From contig CALHDG010000137.1 in NCBI GenBank assembly GCA_938023075.1, positions 1-64,000 on the forward strand: 64,000 nucleotides of DNA. Direction: 5' to 3'. The translations under genes were made by a program, and so were the position numbers. Below the pieces are notes generated by a model. It saw only the letters and a list, made by a program, of their open reading frames with translations. It ran no database searches and had not been told where the DNA came from. Numbering within the stretch: the stretch's first letter is position 1; each line of letters opens with the position of its first letter. The stretch comes from an uncultured Chitinophagales bacterium. Its GTDB lineage: Bacteria > Bacteroidota > Bacteroidia > Chitinophagales > JAHDHT01. Positions 10,201 to 19,626 of this stretch are shown one piece after another.

Positions 10201-10486
10201 TGCCTTTGTTGAGGTAGATTTTTTCCGCCTCTAAATTGGAACTAAACACCAGATCGGCGAAGCCATCGTTGTTTAAATCGCCGGCACCCAAGCCGCCACC
10301 ATTGTAGTAATACATATAGTTGAAAATGTTGAGTTCTACATTTACCGGCAGGTTGTTGGCGAAGTTGATGTTGGTTTGGGTGGATGGGAGGAGGGTGAAT
10401 AGTGATTCAACAGATTCTTCAACACAGCTACAGCATAGCAAACCAATAAAACAAATAGCTACCCATAATTTTGGACTCTTTTTCAA
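7202..10486 (-). CDS. Large FG-GAP/VCBS-repeat lipoprotein (CRTAC1/ASPIC-UnbV type)
   Basis: A 1094-aa protein with a lipoprotein signal peptide ending in LLCCSC, so it is probably anchored in the outer membrane. It consists mostly of repeated units such as GDLNNDGFADLVF, DVNGDGFLDIYL, DYDKDGDLDMYL and DMDMDGHKDIFI, the calcium-binding blades of FG-GAP/VCBS beta-propellers. Two propeller regions flank a segment near residues 500-600 with the feel of the ASPIC/UnbV domain. Bacteroidota encode such proteins in many copies, often near susCD genes. The function is unknown; surface binding of glycans or proteins is an inference. No close operon partner is visible. Confidence 0.85.
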   Translation of the reverse strand: MKKSPKLWVAICFIGLLCCSCVEESVESLFTLLPSTQTNINFANNLPVNVELNIFNYMYYYNGGGLGAGDLNNDGFADLVFSSNLEAEKIYLNKGNLQFEEIKTTVDGGPNSWTNGVALADVNGDGFLDIYLCQVGAYRNLDCTNKLFISKGLDEDGIPQYEEQAEQYGLDFKGLSTQAGFFDYDKDGDLDMYLMNHSLHHNGTFGKRSNFINETDSISGDKLFRNDGNIFTDVTQAAGIHSAVIGYGLGLAFGDVNNDGFPDIYVGNDFHENDYLYINQGDGTFNEELQNQIKHTSRFSMGVDIADLNNDGFQDIISLDMLPEDARILKQSEGEDALDIFNFKLGYGYNHQYARNALQLNQGNNTFKEIGAYVGVHATDWSWSPLIFDMDMDGHKDIFITNGIPKRMNDIDYINFISGDDLQYKIQFDQVKKDDLSAIDKIPEIKIKNKFYLNNENLIFKDAKQHIANHKISYSNSAIYADLDNDGDYDIVTNNIGDKAFVYKNNSVENRSLHIKLLGPQQNKFGIGSIIIAYYHNHQKTINYHSTKGFQSSMIDDVLIPIAELNLIRIIWHDNKTELINYEEGNFEIQFQYKKALENYIYKTKKPSNYLEDITTKMNIKYIHKENPFVEFNREPLIPFSASSEGPALAVADVNRDSLEDFYIGSSKRKHAALYVQTHNGFQQMPLIGEPQDSIYEEVDALFLDIDNDDDQDLIIATGGNEYQLTSEFSTVLTYINQNGLLKKSNAHFQDIALVASCIRSADIDGDGFQDIFLGGRAVPRTYGNIPNSYILINNGKGNFDDKTNDYLENPKVLGFVKDAQFFDWNKDGRADLLIASEWAEIKLLVNTDTSYKIKNISNQKGWWNSLTIADFNNDDHPDIFAGNLGLNSRLKASQEKPIRLYFNDFDGNGHQEQVLTYYVGGREIPFSSLMELQKQIPSLKKKFIYAKDFAQASLTDLFGKDKLDSSVIFEANHLANTLWLGQADGSFMEQALPKEIQYTSYYTALAKDVNNDGLLDMLPGGNYYDCNVQMGRYDADNGSVLINTGNTFQLQNLPSAPLPSPVKQIKSIQLADGFRGLLYAQNGDSLKMFKVLE

Positions 10487-10870
10487 TTGTTATTCTATTG
10501 CTTTGTTAAAAAAATGCTAATATAGGGAAAGCTTGCATCTTGAGATCAGTTGATGAGGATTAGGATGGAAGTATCAATAAAAATGAGACAACAAATGTTT
10601 GATGCTTGCCAACCCAATAGTATAAAGAGCTATAAATGAAACATAGAATAAAGAAACCAGATTATAAATTAACCTATTATTACAAACGAACAACACTTTT
10701 GGCATCATACAGACCAAATATTGAGAAATTCTTTAAAAGGGATAATAAACTTTAAAAGAATTTCATTAAAAGAAAGATCGCCAATATTATACTAAGTTTG
10801 TGTAATATTATATGGCATAAGGTTTTGAAAAGACTTGATTTGCATTTCAACATATTTTGCAGATAAAGAT
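10487..10870. other. Intergenic region, nothing recognised
   Basis: AT-rich sequence between two minus-strand genes. The longest readable piece is a 39-codon plus-strand frame from the ATG at about 10636, with no family resemblance. It should contain the promoter of the FG-GAP gene, but no convincing TTG/TAnnTTTG pair was found. Confidence 0.5.
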
Positions 10871-11683
10871 TTATAGGGTAAAACCAAAACCTAATTTAGG
10901 ATAAAACCACCGGTTTCGAATAGTTAAATCATAAACTTTCATTTTTTCATTGCTGTGTAAATTTGGTAAAATTAACCCATCAGCTTCAACTGTTCTTTTA
11001 TAGAGTATGGCTTTACTCCAAAAATTAAAGGTAAAACCCAACTCAAAAAAATGATTGGTTGTAACGAAGTAACGACAGGAGACTGTTGGATTAATGGATA
11101 GGTTTAAACTTTTTAAATTTTCAATTTCGGTATGGTAAGCTTTGCCCAAAATAACATTACCATATTCATTTGGGAAACGAATCTCCCTCTCATTAAATCG
11201 GCCAATTTCAATATCATTATCTACTGCAATATTTTTATTAAAAGGGTAGCTGAAATTAAGGCTTAATTCAGCCAGCCACTTTTCGTTGAATTGATTTGAA
11301 AAAGATAAGCCTAAACCTATTAAATCCAATTGCAGCGTTCGTTCAATTTCTTTACTCCAAATTGGCAATAGGTCTTTAAATGATTCGGTATAATCATAAG
11401 GTGATATTTCTTTCGATTCGAAATTAAGATTTAGTTTGTGATAAAAGAAAGAAGCACCTAGCTTGATTTTATAATTTATAAGATAGTCTACCTGTCCAGT
11501 CACTTCAAAATTACTTCCACCATACTTTTCTACATCATACTCTGGCAAAGATTTGTTGACAAAGCTAATTTGATTGTAAGGTTTAATGAAAGCAGCTGTT
11601 TTTAAAGTAAATTGAACCTCATGTTGAGCAAAAAAAACAAAAGGCAACAATATTTTTAAACTCACAAGCATGTATTTTTTCAT
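10871..11683 (-). CDS. Outer-membrane barrel-like protein, paralogue A
   Basis: About 270 aa with a signal peptide (MKKYMLVSLKILLPFVFF-AQ). The ATG at 11683 is chosen because the upstream ATG at 11710 lies inside the preceding gene and would precede the signal peptide. The mature part alternates polar and hydrophobic residues, suggesting amphipathic strands, and ends in WFYPKLGFGFTL, a C-terminus suited to outer-membrane insertion. It resembles its upstream neighbour, sharing IKPYNQ/IKPFNQ near the N-terminus and PKxGFGxT at the end, so the two are tandem paralogues. The function is unknown. It is last in a three-gene minus-strand operon. Confidence 0.7.
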   Translation of the reverse strand: MKKYMLVSLKILLPFVFFAQHEVQFTLKTAAFIKPYNQISFVNKSLPEYDVEKYGGSNFEVTGQVDYLINYKIKLGASFFYHKLNLNFESKEISPYDYTESFKDLLPIWSKEIERTLQLDLIGLGLSFSNQFNEKWLAELSLNFSYPFNKNIAVDNDIEIGRFNEREIRFPNEYGNVILGKAYHTEIENLKSLNLSINPTVSCRYFVTTNHFFELGFTFNFWSKAILYKRTVEADGLILPNLHSNEKMKVYDLTIRNRWFYPKLGFGFTL

Positions 11684-11690
11684 AGAAAAT

Positions 11691-12491
11691 TTATTTAAAA
11701 GTATAGCCAAAGCCTATTTTAGGATGAAAGCTCTTATTATTAAGTATTGCACGAAACGACCTCTCCCATACCACTTCAACTTCAGGTGAAGAGTTGTCTT
11801 CGGGTAAAAATGTATCTACCAAAAGTAGATATTTTGAACTGTTTCTCCAAAACTTAAGTTCATAAGAAAAATTTAGGTAGGTATTCTTGTTAATGTATAT
11901 CCTTAAATTCAGCTCTGGGTAAAGCTGGGATAAATAATCAGAATTGTTTGTTGACATGCGGTCACTTATATGATAGAAAACAGTTGGAGCACTACCAACA
12001 GTGCGTATATTATAACTGGTTTCTGTGTCTAAAGCCAGATTATCATCAGTAGTTATTTTTCGAAATGGGTAATATCGGAAATGAACTAATGCAGAAAATT
12101 CAAATTGCTTAAACTTAAATTGATAACCCACACCTGCATCAAAACCAAGCATTTTTAAACTTCTTTCCCGCTCAAATACTACATATTTTTGGGTAAGATG
12201 TAGAGCATCAAATTCCCAACTTAAACTATTGTAAATAAGGTTAAGCCGATATTGCCATGCCTTCGGTTTATTTTTATTTAGTGTAAGCCCTAGTTGATAG
12301 TTCTGTTTGTTTTGGTAAGTAAATAACAAACTTTCAGTTTTTTTAATATCAAAATTAAATTGATTAAAAGGCTTTATTAAATAATTGCCGTGCACACTAA
12401 TCTGGTATTTTTTAGATTGAGCTTGCATATTTTTAATACCAATACACAAAAATAATAACATTAAAAAAATCTGAAAGTTTGTTGTTTTCAT
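11691..12491 (-). CDS. Outer-membrane barrel-like protein, paralogue B
   Basis: 266 aa with a signal peptide ending near NMQAQ. It alternates strand-like segments with aromatic-rich ends and closes with FHPKIGFGYTFK, like the next gene down (YPKLGFGFTL). It is separated from the upstream lipoprotein gene by 12 bases, which suggests translation coupling. No enzymatic motif is seen. An outer-membrane beta-barrel role is inferred from the pattern only; it may work with the PKD-like lipoprotein encoded upstream. Confidence 0.7.
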   Translation of the reverse strand: MKTTNFQIFLMLLFLCIGIKNMQAQSKKYQISVHGNYLIKPFNQFNFDIKKTESLLFTYQNKQNYQLGLTLNKNKPKAWQYRLNLIYNSLSWEFDALHLTQKYVVFERERSLKMLGFDAGVGYQFKFKQFEFSALVHFRYYPFRKITTDDNLALDTETSYNIRTVGSAPTVFYHISDRMSTNNSDYLSQLYPELNLRIYINKNTYLNFSYELKFWRNSSKYLLLVDTFLPEDNSSPEVEVVWERSFRAILNNKSFHPKIGFGYTFK

Positions 12492-12503
12492 AAAACTGTT
12501 TAT

Positions 12504-13985
12504 TTAATCAGTACAAAAGTCTAATATTATTTGCTTGTCTAAAGTTACACCATTATCTTTAAATTTGTGAATAGAAACTATTGGAACAGTATTATTATCT
12601 ACCCGATGATTCCTTTGGAAGTCCTTTGTTTCCTTGCAACTTTTATAATTACAATTATTACAATCAGCATCATCAAATGCTGGATCAGGATTAGTACAAT
12701 CACTGTCTGTCCATGTTAGGTGTATCTCTACATCGATTTCACCACTTTCAGTCTCCCACATACTTCCATTCCATCTTTTACCTGTAGTTTTAGAGCCTAC
12801 ATGAGTTCCTAAAATATCATCTTTATACCAAACTTCACATTTCATTCCTCGAAGACCAACAGGAGCAGTACCTGTAACTAGCGGGTAGGTCCATATTGTT
12901 TTACTAGCTTCACGGCCTACACAAGTGCTCGATGTAGATATAGTAAAAGTTTGATCGGGTATTGTTAAAGGATGTATATTTCCTCCGTCATCTACAGCAG
13001 AGCCCGTTATCGTAATTGTAAAAGAAGTGCCAGCACTACCTGAATATAAATGAGTTACAAGTGGATCAAGATCGTTAATTGTTTGTACAGCACTACCATC
13101 TCCCCAATTAATTTCAAATAGACTATTTTTTCGATATGATTGTTCGGGAAATGACTCACCAGAGTCGCAATCATATGGAACAGCTTCATTTAGTAATTGT
13201 AGATTAGCAATAAAAGGATCGCAGGAATCTCCCGAAGTATTGGCGTTTGAATTATATGTTTCACACTCTGCTAAAGCATCATCATCGTTTCCTGTACCAC
13301 CACCGCCTGTATCTGTATTTCCACAGTGTTGTTCTAAGGTTCCTTGATAAATGATTTTATTGTTACTAAACAAAGTACCAGATGAATAAAATAATTCAGG
13401 ATGGATTTTACCTTCCAATCCTTTTTCCAATTGCCTGACTTTCATTACCTCACTAACACAGGAAGTTTTCAATACTTGTCCTTGAGCCATGAAAATATAA
13501 ACATCAGAGCCAACACCAACCTCATAATATTCATTAAGTATTGATTTTCTAATGTCATCTTTTATAAAACCTCTGCTGAACTGTTCATTTGTTCTTCTAA
13601 ATGCATTTCTACTGTAAAATTCGTTTTCATCCTTTTCAATTACTGGTCTTAATGAGTTGTATCCTTTTTCAAAACATGCCATCACTTCATCTGGTGAATC
13701 TGATTCATTTACTCTTTCCTCCAAACCCTTGTAGTAAAGCCTCATGTCTTCTAAAGTACTAAAGGTCAATCTACCATCAACAACTTTGGCTCTTACATTA
13801 GGCATTAAACATTTCCTATCACCAAATTTGTAATTGTCTGATTCTATTAATGCATTAGCTTCATCAGGTACTGTTAAATGATCGTCTTCACAAGAAATCC
13901 ATAAAATACAAGATAAAATCAAAATCAATGGAATGAACAATTTAATAAATTTTGAATGCTGTTTGTTTTTTTTTGTGTTTAACAT
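12504..13985 (-). CDS. Lipoprotein with PKD-like domain
   Basis: 493 aa. The N-terminus is basic then hydrophobic and ends in the lipobox LWISC, so C32 is probably lipid-modified. A helical, charged region follows (residues about 60-200), then a Gly/Asp linker (TGGGGTGNDDD). Next is a PKD/immunoglobulin-like segment around residues 290-350 with FEINWGDGSAVQTI and a following VTHLYSGSAG strand. The C-terminal third is cysteine-rich (CTNPD..CNNCNYKSC). It heads the operon with the two barrel-like genes. Surface attachment is inferred from the lipobox; the ligand is unknown. Confidence 0.75.
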   Translation of the reverse strand: MLNTKKNKQHSKFIKLFIPLILILSCILWISCEDDHLTVPDEANALIESDNYKFGDRKCLMPNVRAKVVDGRLTFSTLEDMRLYYKGLEERVNESDSPDEVMACFEKGYNSLRPVIEKDENEFYSRNAFRRTNEQFSRGFIKDDIRKSILNEYYEVGVGSDVYIFMAQGQVLKTSCVSEVMKVRQLEKGLEGKIHPELFYSSGTLFSNNKIIYQGTLEQHCGNTDTGGGGTGNDDDALAECETYNSNANTSGDSCDPFIANLQLLNEAVPYDCDSGESFPEQSYRKNSLFEINWGDGSAVQTINDLDPLVTHLYSGSAGTSFTITITGSAVDDGGNIHPLTIPDQTFTISTSSTCVGREASKTIWTYPLVTGTAPVGLRGMKCEVWYKDDILGTHVGSKTTGKRWNGSMWETESGEIDVEIHLTWTDSDCTNPDPAFDDADCNNCNYKSCKETKDFQRNHRVDNNTVPIVSIHKFKDNGVTLDKQIILDFCTD

Positions 13986-14526
13986 AAATATGTCTTTAAA
14001 GTTAAAAAATAAATCTTAGAAAATCTATTTTGCAAATCACTGTGGGCATTTAACAACATTTTGATTGATTGATATAAGTTGATTCAAATAAGAAGTAAAT
14101 GCTAGTAAGTTTCAAAAAGAGTTTCAAAAATTCTTATCAGTTGCAAAACTAAACTAAACTAAATTAATAATCAAGTGATAATGAAAGATATATTTACGTT
14201 TTAATTATAAATAATTGATTTAGAATAGTATAGTGCTCTTGAATTATATTCAATTGCAACGAGGGTGATAGAAAAGGGCTTTTGCAAACCACATAGGTAA
14301 AGCTGGTTTGAGTATACAATAGGATTAAATATCATTCCTGAGTCATCCTTCTTTGCAACGAAGATGGCTGAGAAGTATGTTTGTATTACACAAAAAAACT
14401 ACCAGGATGAGCGAGAAATACCCAAAACTGGCGGAAGCCTTCCGAAAGAAAGACTTGTAACTAAACAATAAAGTAAGTGTGCAACTTGCTGAAACTAATT
14501 GATAGACTGAAACCAACAACCAAACT
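13986..14526. other. Intergenic region, no gene recognised
   Basis: About 540 bases between the PKD lipoprotein and the susD terminator. The part from 14270 to 14475 has short open frames on both strands and a less AT-rich composition, as if it once coded. No family could be recognised. Confidence 0.4.
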
Positions 14527-14563
14527 AAAAAAGGTCATTCCAGTAAATAGAATGACCTTTTTT
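14527..14563 (-). terminator. Terminator after susD
   Basis: A 14-bp perfect stem (AAAAAAGGTCATTC / GAATGACCTTTTTT) with a 9-nt loop lies just beyond the susD stop. It has T-runs on both strands, so it could also act in the other direction. Confidence 0.9.
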
Positions 14564-14585
14564 AATTTCTTTTAAAATAATAAAA

Positions 14586-16082
14586 TTAATACCCCGGATT
14601 TTGAACTAAATTAGGATTAGAAGCCAACGAAGCCGCCGGTATTGGAAACAACAATCGTTCTGAACTGGAAGCGGGCTTTTCTTCCCACGCTTCAAGGTAT
14701 TTGCCAAATCTTAGTAGGTCTGTTCTTCTATGACCCTCCCAATACAATTCTCTTCCTCTTTCTGCTAATAGTGCCTCTTCAGTTAAGGCATCTAAAGTAC
14801 TGGCTCCTCTGGCTTCTCTTAAGGTATTCACCATTTCTAAGGCTTGTCCGGTATCACCGGTTCTCATTAAAGCTTCTGCTTTCATCAACCACACATCGGC
14901 AAAACGATAATATACATAATCGTTGTCAGCGTTGTCTCCTCCAACATAATCAATGGGGTACTTCACTACTCTTACCCCGGTAACTTCTAAATTATCTCCG
15001 CTTTCTGTAAGCGCAACTTCGGGAGTAAAAATGAGCGGATTTTCTTTTCTATCAGTTAATGGATTTCCATCTTTATCAAACTGCTGACCGGCTAAAAAAC
15101 CGGCATTGATCCCACCAATTTCAGTCATACCTGGATAGTCTTGTCTTTTTCTTAAATCATCGTCTTCAAAGGAGTTGTAAAAATCACCAAGCGTGGTAAA
15201 ACCATTCCAACCAGATGGGTCTTGGTTGTAGTGCAAAGTACACATCCATCTCGACCTTACATTTCCTGAATTTGAGCCACCAATATTTTCTGCAGTCCAT
15301 ATATTCTCCGTAGATTTTTGATCATTATCCCATGCAAAATTATCAAAGTAGTTTTCAGCTACGGAATACTTCCCACTTTCAATAATTTCATCAGCTAATG
15401 CTATAACTGCATTCATATCCGCCGCCTCAAAAGAAGGAGACGCTCTGTTTAAATACATGCCTTTATTTAGAAGGGTTTTAATTTTTAATACTTTAGCAGC
15501 ATCGGCATTAGCCCGGTTGGTTGGTCCGTCCGGTAAATCACTCATAATAGCATCTACTTCAGCAAGTATCAAATCAATAGCTTCTTGTGCGGAAAGAACA
15601 GACGCATCATCTAACAATGAAGTACCTTCTTGCCGATAGGGAACTTGCCCCCAACCATCTAATACCGAGTTTAAAACAAATGCTCTGATTAATCTGGATT
15701 CAGCCGCTTGTTCAGGAGATGGATCAAATTGAAGCAAATTGGTTGTCGCAAAAACGATTTGTAAAAGCTCACTAAAGGTACTTCCTAAAAAGGCATGATC
15801 TGCATCCCAGGAATGATTATGTAAGGTTCTCCAAATACCATTATCATCCCAATCCGGTCCTCTGGTTGGTCCCATGGTTTCATCGGAGGTATGTTGTTGG
15901 GCAGCCCAAAATCTTGATTGATCTTGATAAGGTAACCGCATGGCATCGTAAGCTCCTTGCAACAAAGCCCCGGCATCAGGAGATTCTGTTTCGGGTAAAT
16001 CTTCTCTAAGTTTTTCTTCAAGGTCTGTACAAGAAACGAGACCCAAAATCATAAAAATAATTAAATAATTTATATATTTCAT
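14586..16082 (-). CDS. SusD/RagB-type nutrient-binding lipoprotein
   Basis: 498 aa with lipobox GLVSC (C18), so it is anchored on the outer face of the outer membrane. It has the SusD layout: an early LLQGAYDAM helix, TPR-like helices (ADAAKVLKIKTLLNKGMYLNRA), and near the C-terminus the family motif RFADVWLMKAEALMRTGD followed by LLAERGRELYWEGHRRTDLLRFGKY. SusD proteins cap the SusC channel and bind the incoming oligosaccharide or peptide. The gene starts 19 bases after the susC stop and is co-transcribed with it. No glycosidase gene lies beside the pair, so the substrate cannot be inferred. Confidence 0.96.
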   Translation of the reverse strand: MKYINYLIIFMILGLVSCTDLEEKLREDLPETESPDAGALLQGAYDAMRLPYQDQSRFWAAQQHTSDETMGPTRGPDWDDNGIWRTLHNHSWDADHAFLGSTFSELLQIVFATTNLLQFDPSPEQAAESRLIRAFVLNSVLDGWGQVPYRQEGTSLLDDASVLSAQEAIDLILAEVDAIMSDLPDGPTNRANADAAKVLKIKTLLNKGMYLNRASPSFEAADMNAVIALADEIIESGKYSVAENYFDNFAWDNDQKSTENIWTAENIGGSNSGNVRSRWMCTLHYNQDPSGWNGFTTLGDFYNSFEDDDLRKRQDYPGMTEIGGINAGFLAGQQFDKDGNPLTDRKENPLIFTPEVALTESGDNLEVTGVRVVKYPIDYVGGDNADNDYVYYRFADVWLMKAEALMRTGDTGQALEMVNTLREARGASTLDALTEEALLAERGRELYWEGHRRTDLLRFGKYLEAWEEKPASSSERLLFPIPAASLASNPNLVQNPGY

Positions 16083-16101
16083 AATTGCTTAATCCTTTTT
16101 T

Positions 16102-19083
16102 TTAAAATGAGACATTAATACCAAACAATACCGATCGGGCAGATGGATATGGAATATATTCGATACCTGCCGAAGGTACACCATTCCGTAAATTAACGGT
16201 ATTGATTTCTGGATCAAAACCTGAATAATTCGTGAAGATCAACAAGTTTTGTCCGGTTAATGATAATTGAACACCTTTAAGACCGGTAATAGAACCAATA
16301 TTATAAGAGAGCGTTGCATTCGCTAACTTTAAGAAATCTCCATCTTCTAAATACCTGGAAGAAGAAGCAATTGGATTTGCTGTACTCTCTAAAGTTCCAC
16401 CGCTGTTAATTAAGGCGGCATCAATATTTCTATTGCCTAAATTACCAATTGGAATTACCGACATAGCTGTATTATTAAACAACTGGTGACCAAATGCTCC
16501 ATTCCAATTCATATTAAAACTAAAGTCGCTAACCTCTAAGCCAACTGAAGCACCAAGCACAACATCTGCATTCGGATCGCCAAGTGCAATCAACTCACCA
16601 TCGTTGGTGTAGGTGCTTGTTCCCGCGTCTCCATCCAAACCAGTATATTCTCTAACAAAAAATGTATTCAATGGCATACCATTTACGTGCTTTTGGATAA
16701 AGGCACCAGAAGATCCTTGCCCAAATAAGTTGCCTGTTAAAATATCAGGTCCGGTATAGTTTCTTAATTCATTGTTTAAAAATGCCATGTTAGTACCAAT
16801 ATTCAATGACATATTTTGATTTTGGATCAAAAATGCTTTTAAACCTAACTCAACACCAGAATTTAATAACTCTCCGTCAATGTTTTTCCATGCTCTAATT
16901 GGTGGTCCTGGCTCTTGTACAAATGGGTCGAGCAATAAGTTATTGGTGGTTCTGTTATAATATTCCAGCGTTCCTGATAATTTATAATCAAATAAAGCAA
17001 AGTCTAATCCTATATTTATAGTGGTTGATTCTTCCCACTGCAAATCAGGATTGCCAATGTTTTCTTGTGAAATTCCACTATTAGGATTTAACCCAAATCG
17101 ATCTATAGAAGAACCTGCTGGAAACTCTTGATTACCAGTAACACCCCATCCTGCTCGAAGTGCTAAATCATCAAATGCGCCATCCGCAAGAGATCCTTCA
17201 TTAATAATATTCCACCTTGCTGCAAATGATGGAAAAACACCATAGCGGTTATTTTCACCAAATCTGGTAGAACCATCAGCTCTAACCGTACCAGTAACAT
17301 CAAAACGTTCACCAATACCTACTGTAGCTCTAACAAAAAAAGATTGTAACTCAGTAATAGGCTCCGCAAATGAAAGAGCGGCTCTATTATCATTATTAGA
17401 ATTTTGAAGAATGTTCGTTAAATCAAAGTCTTCGGTTACATTATCGAATCCTATCCCAGTAAAACTTTGACCCTTAAAATTAAAATTTTGATATTCATAA
17501 CCCCCTAATAAACCTAAAGCAATATCATCTCCTATATCTTTATTAAAGTTTAAAGTATGTGAATGTAAATTAGTAGATAAGGTATTGGTAGAGGTGCCTG
17601 CCAAACCTAAGCCTTCTATGCCTTCTAAATTTAAATCTTTTGTAATACTTCCTCGTATGGTACCAACACCATAATTTACACCAAACCTGTACCGGTAAGT
17701 TAATCCTTCTACTATATTTACGTATGGAGAAATTGAACCTAAAATAGTGGTTGTATTCGCTGTTTCAGAATATGCTTTTAACATATGAATTGGATTAATG
17801 GTAGTTGCACCAACTCCAGGGTTGTTTAAACCAGTGGTAAACTCCCCATCGGTCATCAATGGAATAGTTGGGTTCCACTGCAATGCTTGTCCAATTAAAT
17901 TACCTCTGAAACCAGCACTTGTTCCAATTGGAGCAATATCTTCAGTAGTGTGAGAGGGTGTAATATAAACATCAATGCCAGCTCGGTCATTAAAAAGTTC
18001 ATATTGAGCATTTAAAGTACCAGAATATCTTTTAATACTGCTTCCGTCAATTATTCCTTTAATATCCTGATAACCTCCAGAGAATCTTACCCTGTGATCG
18101 TTTCCACCTGTACCAACAGAGATATTGTAATTTTGTATAGTTCCATTTCTTAAAATAGCATCAAAAGCATCAACTGATGATCCGCCGTCTCCTTGAAGAT
18201 TTCCTTCATCGTCTGTTAGATTATAAGTACTTAAAGCACTTCTATATTCATCACCACTTAATACATCATATTTTTTTAAGATAGAACTGGTGCCGAAATT
18301 AGCATTGAAGTTAACCTGCACTTCACCTGGTCTTGCTTTTTTTGTGGTGATCAATACTACTCCATTAGATGCCCTTGAACCATAAATAGCTGCTGAAGAA
18401 GCATCTTTCAAAACCTCAATGGAAGCAACGTCAGCAGGATTTAAAAAGTTTAATGGATTGGAGTTTGCCGCTGTTCCTATATCACCCGTTGGACTAAAAG
18501 TAGGTTTCGCTGTTCTTCCATCTAAAGGCACACCATCCACTACATACAATGGATCGGCACCCGCTCTGATAGAATTATTACCCCTGATTTTTACAGTAGC
18601 CAAGCCACCCGGCTGACCAGAATTGTTGACCATATTTACCCCTGGGATACGACCTTGTAGCAACTGATCGGATGATACAACCACACCTTGATTAAAATCT
18701 TTGGGTTTCAAACTGGCTACAGAGCCTGTCACATCTCTTTTTTTAACAGCCCCATAACCAATCACCACCACTTCATCCAAAATAGAACCTTGTGCTAAAG
18801 CAACATTAACTACTTTACCCCTGGCATCAATGGTTTGGGTTTCATAACCAATGTAAGACACTTCTAGTTGGTTTTGATCTTCTATTAAGGTAATGCTGAA
18901 ATTACCATCAATATCGGTTGTTGCCCCTAAGGTAGTACCCGGCACAACAATGTTTACTCCAATTAAGGCTTCACCGCTTTTGGAGTCGGTCACTTTACCC
19001 GTAACCGTGCGCTGCCCGTAAGCCAAAGCCGTAAAAAAAATCATGCAAACGATTATGCATAATTTAAATGTAAAATGTTTCAT
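16102..19083 (-). CDS. SusC/RagA-type TonB-dependent outer-membrane transporter
   Basis: 993 aa. After a signal peptide ending AYGQ comes a carboxypeptidase-regulatory-like domain (TVTGKVTDSKSGEALIGVNI, residues about 26-110). The hallmark LDEVVVIGYG follows, then the plug (GRIPGVNMVNNSGQPGG...IRGNNS...PLYVVDGVP) with IEVLKDASSAAIYGSRASNG, and a large barrel ending in VLFGINVSF. It imports a substrate using TonB energy, with SusD as the lid. It is the first gene of the pair. Its upstream region carries a MITE-1 insertion, the nearer end of which is about 160 bases from the start codon. No anti-sigma/sigma pair is adjacent. Confidence 0.97.
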   Translation of the reverse strand: MKHFTFKLCIIVCMIFFTALAYGQRTVTGKVTDSKSGEALIGVNIVVPGTTLGATTDIDGNFSITLIEDQNQLEVSYIGYETQTIDARGKVVNVALAQGSILDEVVVIGYGAVKKRDVTGSVASLKPKDFNQGVVVSSDQLLQGRIPGVNMVNNSGQPGGLATVKIRGNNSIRAGADPLYVVDGVPLDGRTAKPTFSPTGDIGTAANSNPLNFLNPADVASIEVLKDASSAAIYGSRASNGVVLITTKKARPGEVQVNFNANFGTSSILKKYDVLSGDEYRSALSTYNLTDDEGNLQGDGGSSVDAFDAILRNGTIQNYNISVGTGGNDHRVRFSGGYQDIKGIIDGSSIKRYSGTLNAQYELFNDRAGIDVYITPSHTTEDIAPIGTSAGFRGNLIGQALQWNPTIPLMTDGEFTTGLNNPGVGATTINPIHMLKAYSETANTTTILGSISPYVNIVEGLTYRYRFGVNYGVGTIRGSITKDLNLEGIEGLGLAGTSTNTLSTNLHSHTLNFNKDIGDDIALGLLGGYEYQNFNFKGQSFTGIGFDNVTEDFDLTNILQNSNNDNRAALSFAEPITELQSFFVRATVGIGERFDVTGTVRADGSTRFGENNRYGVFPSFAARWNIINEGSLADGAFDDLALRAGWGVTGNQEFPAGSSIDRFGLNPNSGISQENIGNPDLQWEESTTINIGLDFALFDYKLSGTLEYYNRTTNNLLLDPFVQEPGPPIRAWKNIDGELLNSGVELGLKAFLIQNQNMSLNIGTNMAFLNNELRNYTGPDILTGNLFGQGSSGAFIQKHVNGMPLNTFFVREYTGLDGDAGTSTYTNDGELIALGDPNADVVLGASVGLEVSDFSFNMNWNGAFGHQLFNNTAMSVIPIGNLGNRNIDAALINSGGTLESTANPIASSSRYLEDGDFLKLANATLSYNIGSITGLKGVQLSLTGQNLLIFTNYSGFDPEINTVNLRNGVPSAGIEYIPYPSARSVLFGINVSF

Positions 19084-19246
19084 GCTAACTATTATTTTGT
19101 ATGATTAATTTATAAACTAATAATAGATGCTTTTTTAAATACACTAGACTAAACAATGTTACAAAAAATGTCGCATAAATGTTAAGGTTATCTTAAAATT
19201 TTTTAATAATAGCTTAGGTTATGCTTTGGTTTTTAATTGTAAAATA

Positions 19247-19469
19247 ACTTAAGTTTCGGTAGTAAAATAATTGCTGTTCCAATGGAAACTGTTCCATTAT
19301 GTGAGCAAAAGCGTGGCCACTTTACTGCAACAAGTGAACAGGTTCACTTAGATGGTTTTATACTTTGTATGTTGAATTAGGTTAACTTAACCTTATAGAG
19401 TACTTCAATTTCCATAAATAATTTATATTCAATTTATTATGAAATAAATACTACTACCGAAACTTAAGT
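19247..19469 (+). mobile_element. MITE-1, copy A (about 223 bp)
   Basis: A non-autonomous element bounded by 18-bp terminal inverted repeats (ACTTAAGTTTCGGTAGTA and its complement) and flanked by a direct repeat AAAATA (19241-19246 and 19470-19475; TAAAATA if one base of the end is counted). Inside are further inverted motifs, including the near-perfect palindrome AAGTGAACAGGTTCACTT. It is the reverse complement of 45207-45426 over its whole length. It encodes nothing and sits in the divergent region between susC and the ABC operon. Confidence 0.9.
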
Positions 19470-19626
19470 AAAATAATATTCCGCTTACATGCTGGTCATA
19501 CTTAGTTGTTCGCAATTCGCAGATAGTTTATCCTCATCGCTTCATTTTATAGATGATCGTTTTTTATATAAAGTACCCTAATCAAGACTGAAGCTAATGA
19601 AAAACGCTTATCTTTACCCAATAGTT

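Noticed and set aside
14270-14475. Possible decayed gene before susD
   Set aside because: Frames on both strands look slightly protein-like, but no family could be recognised and stops break each frame.
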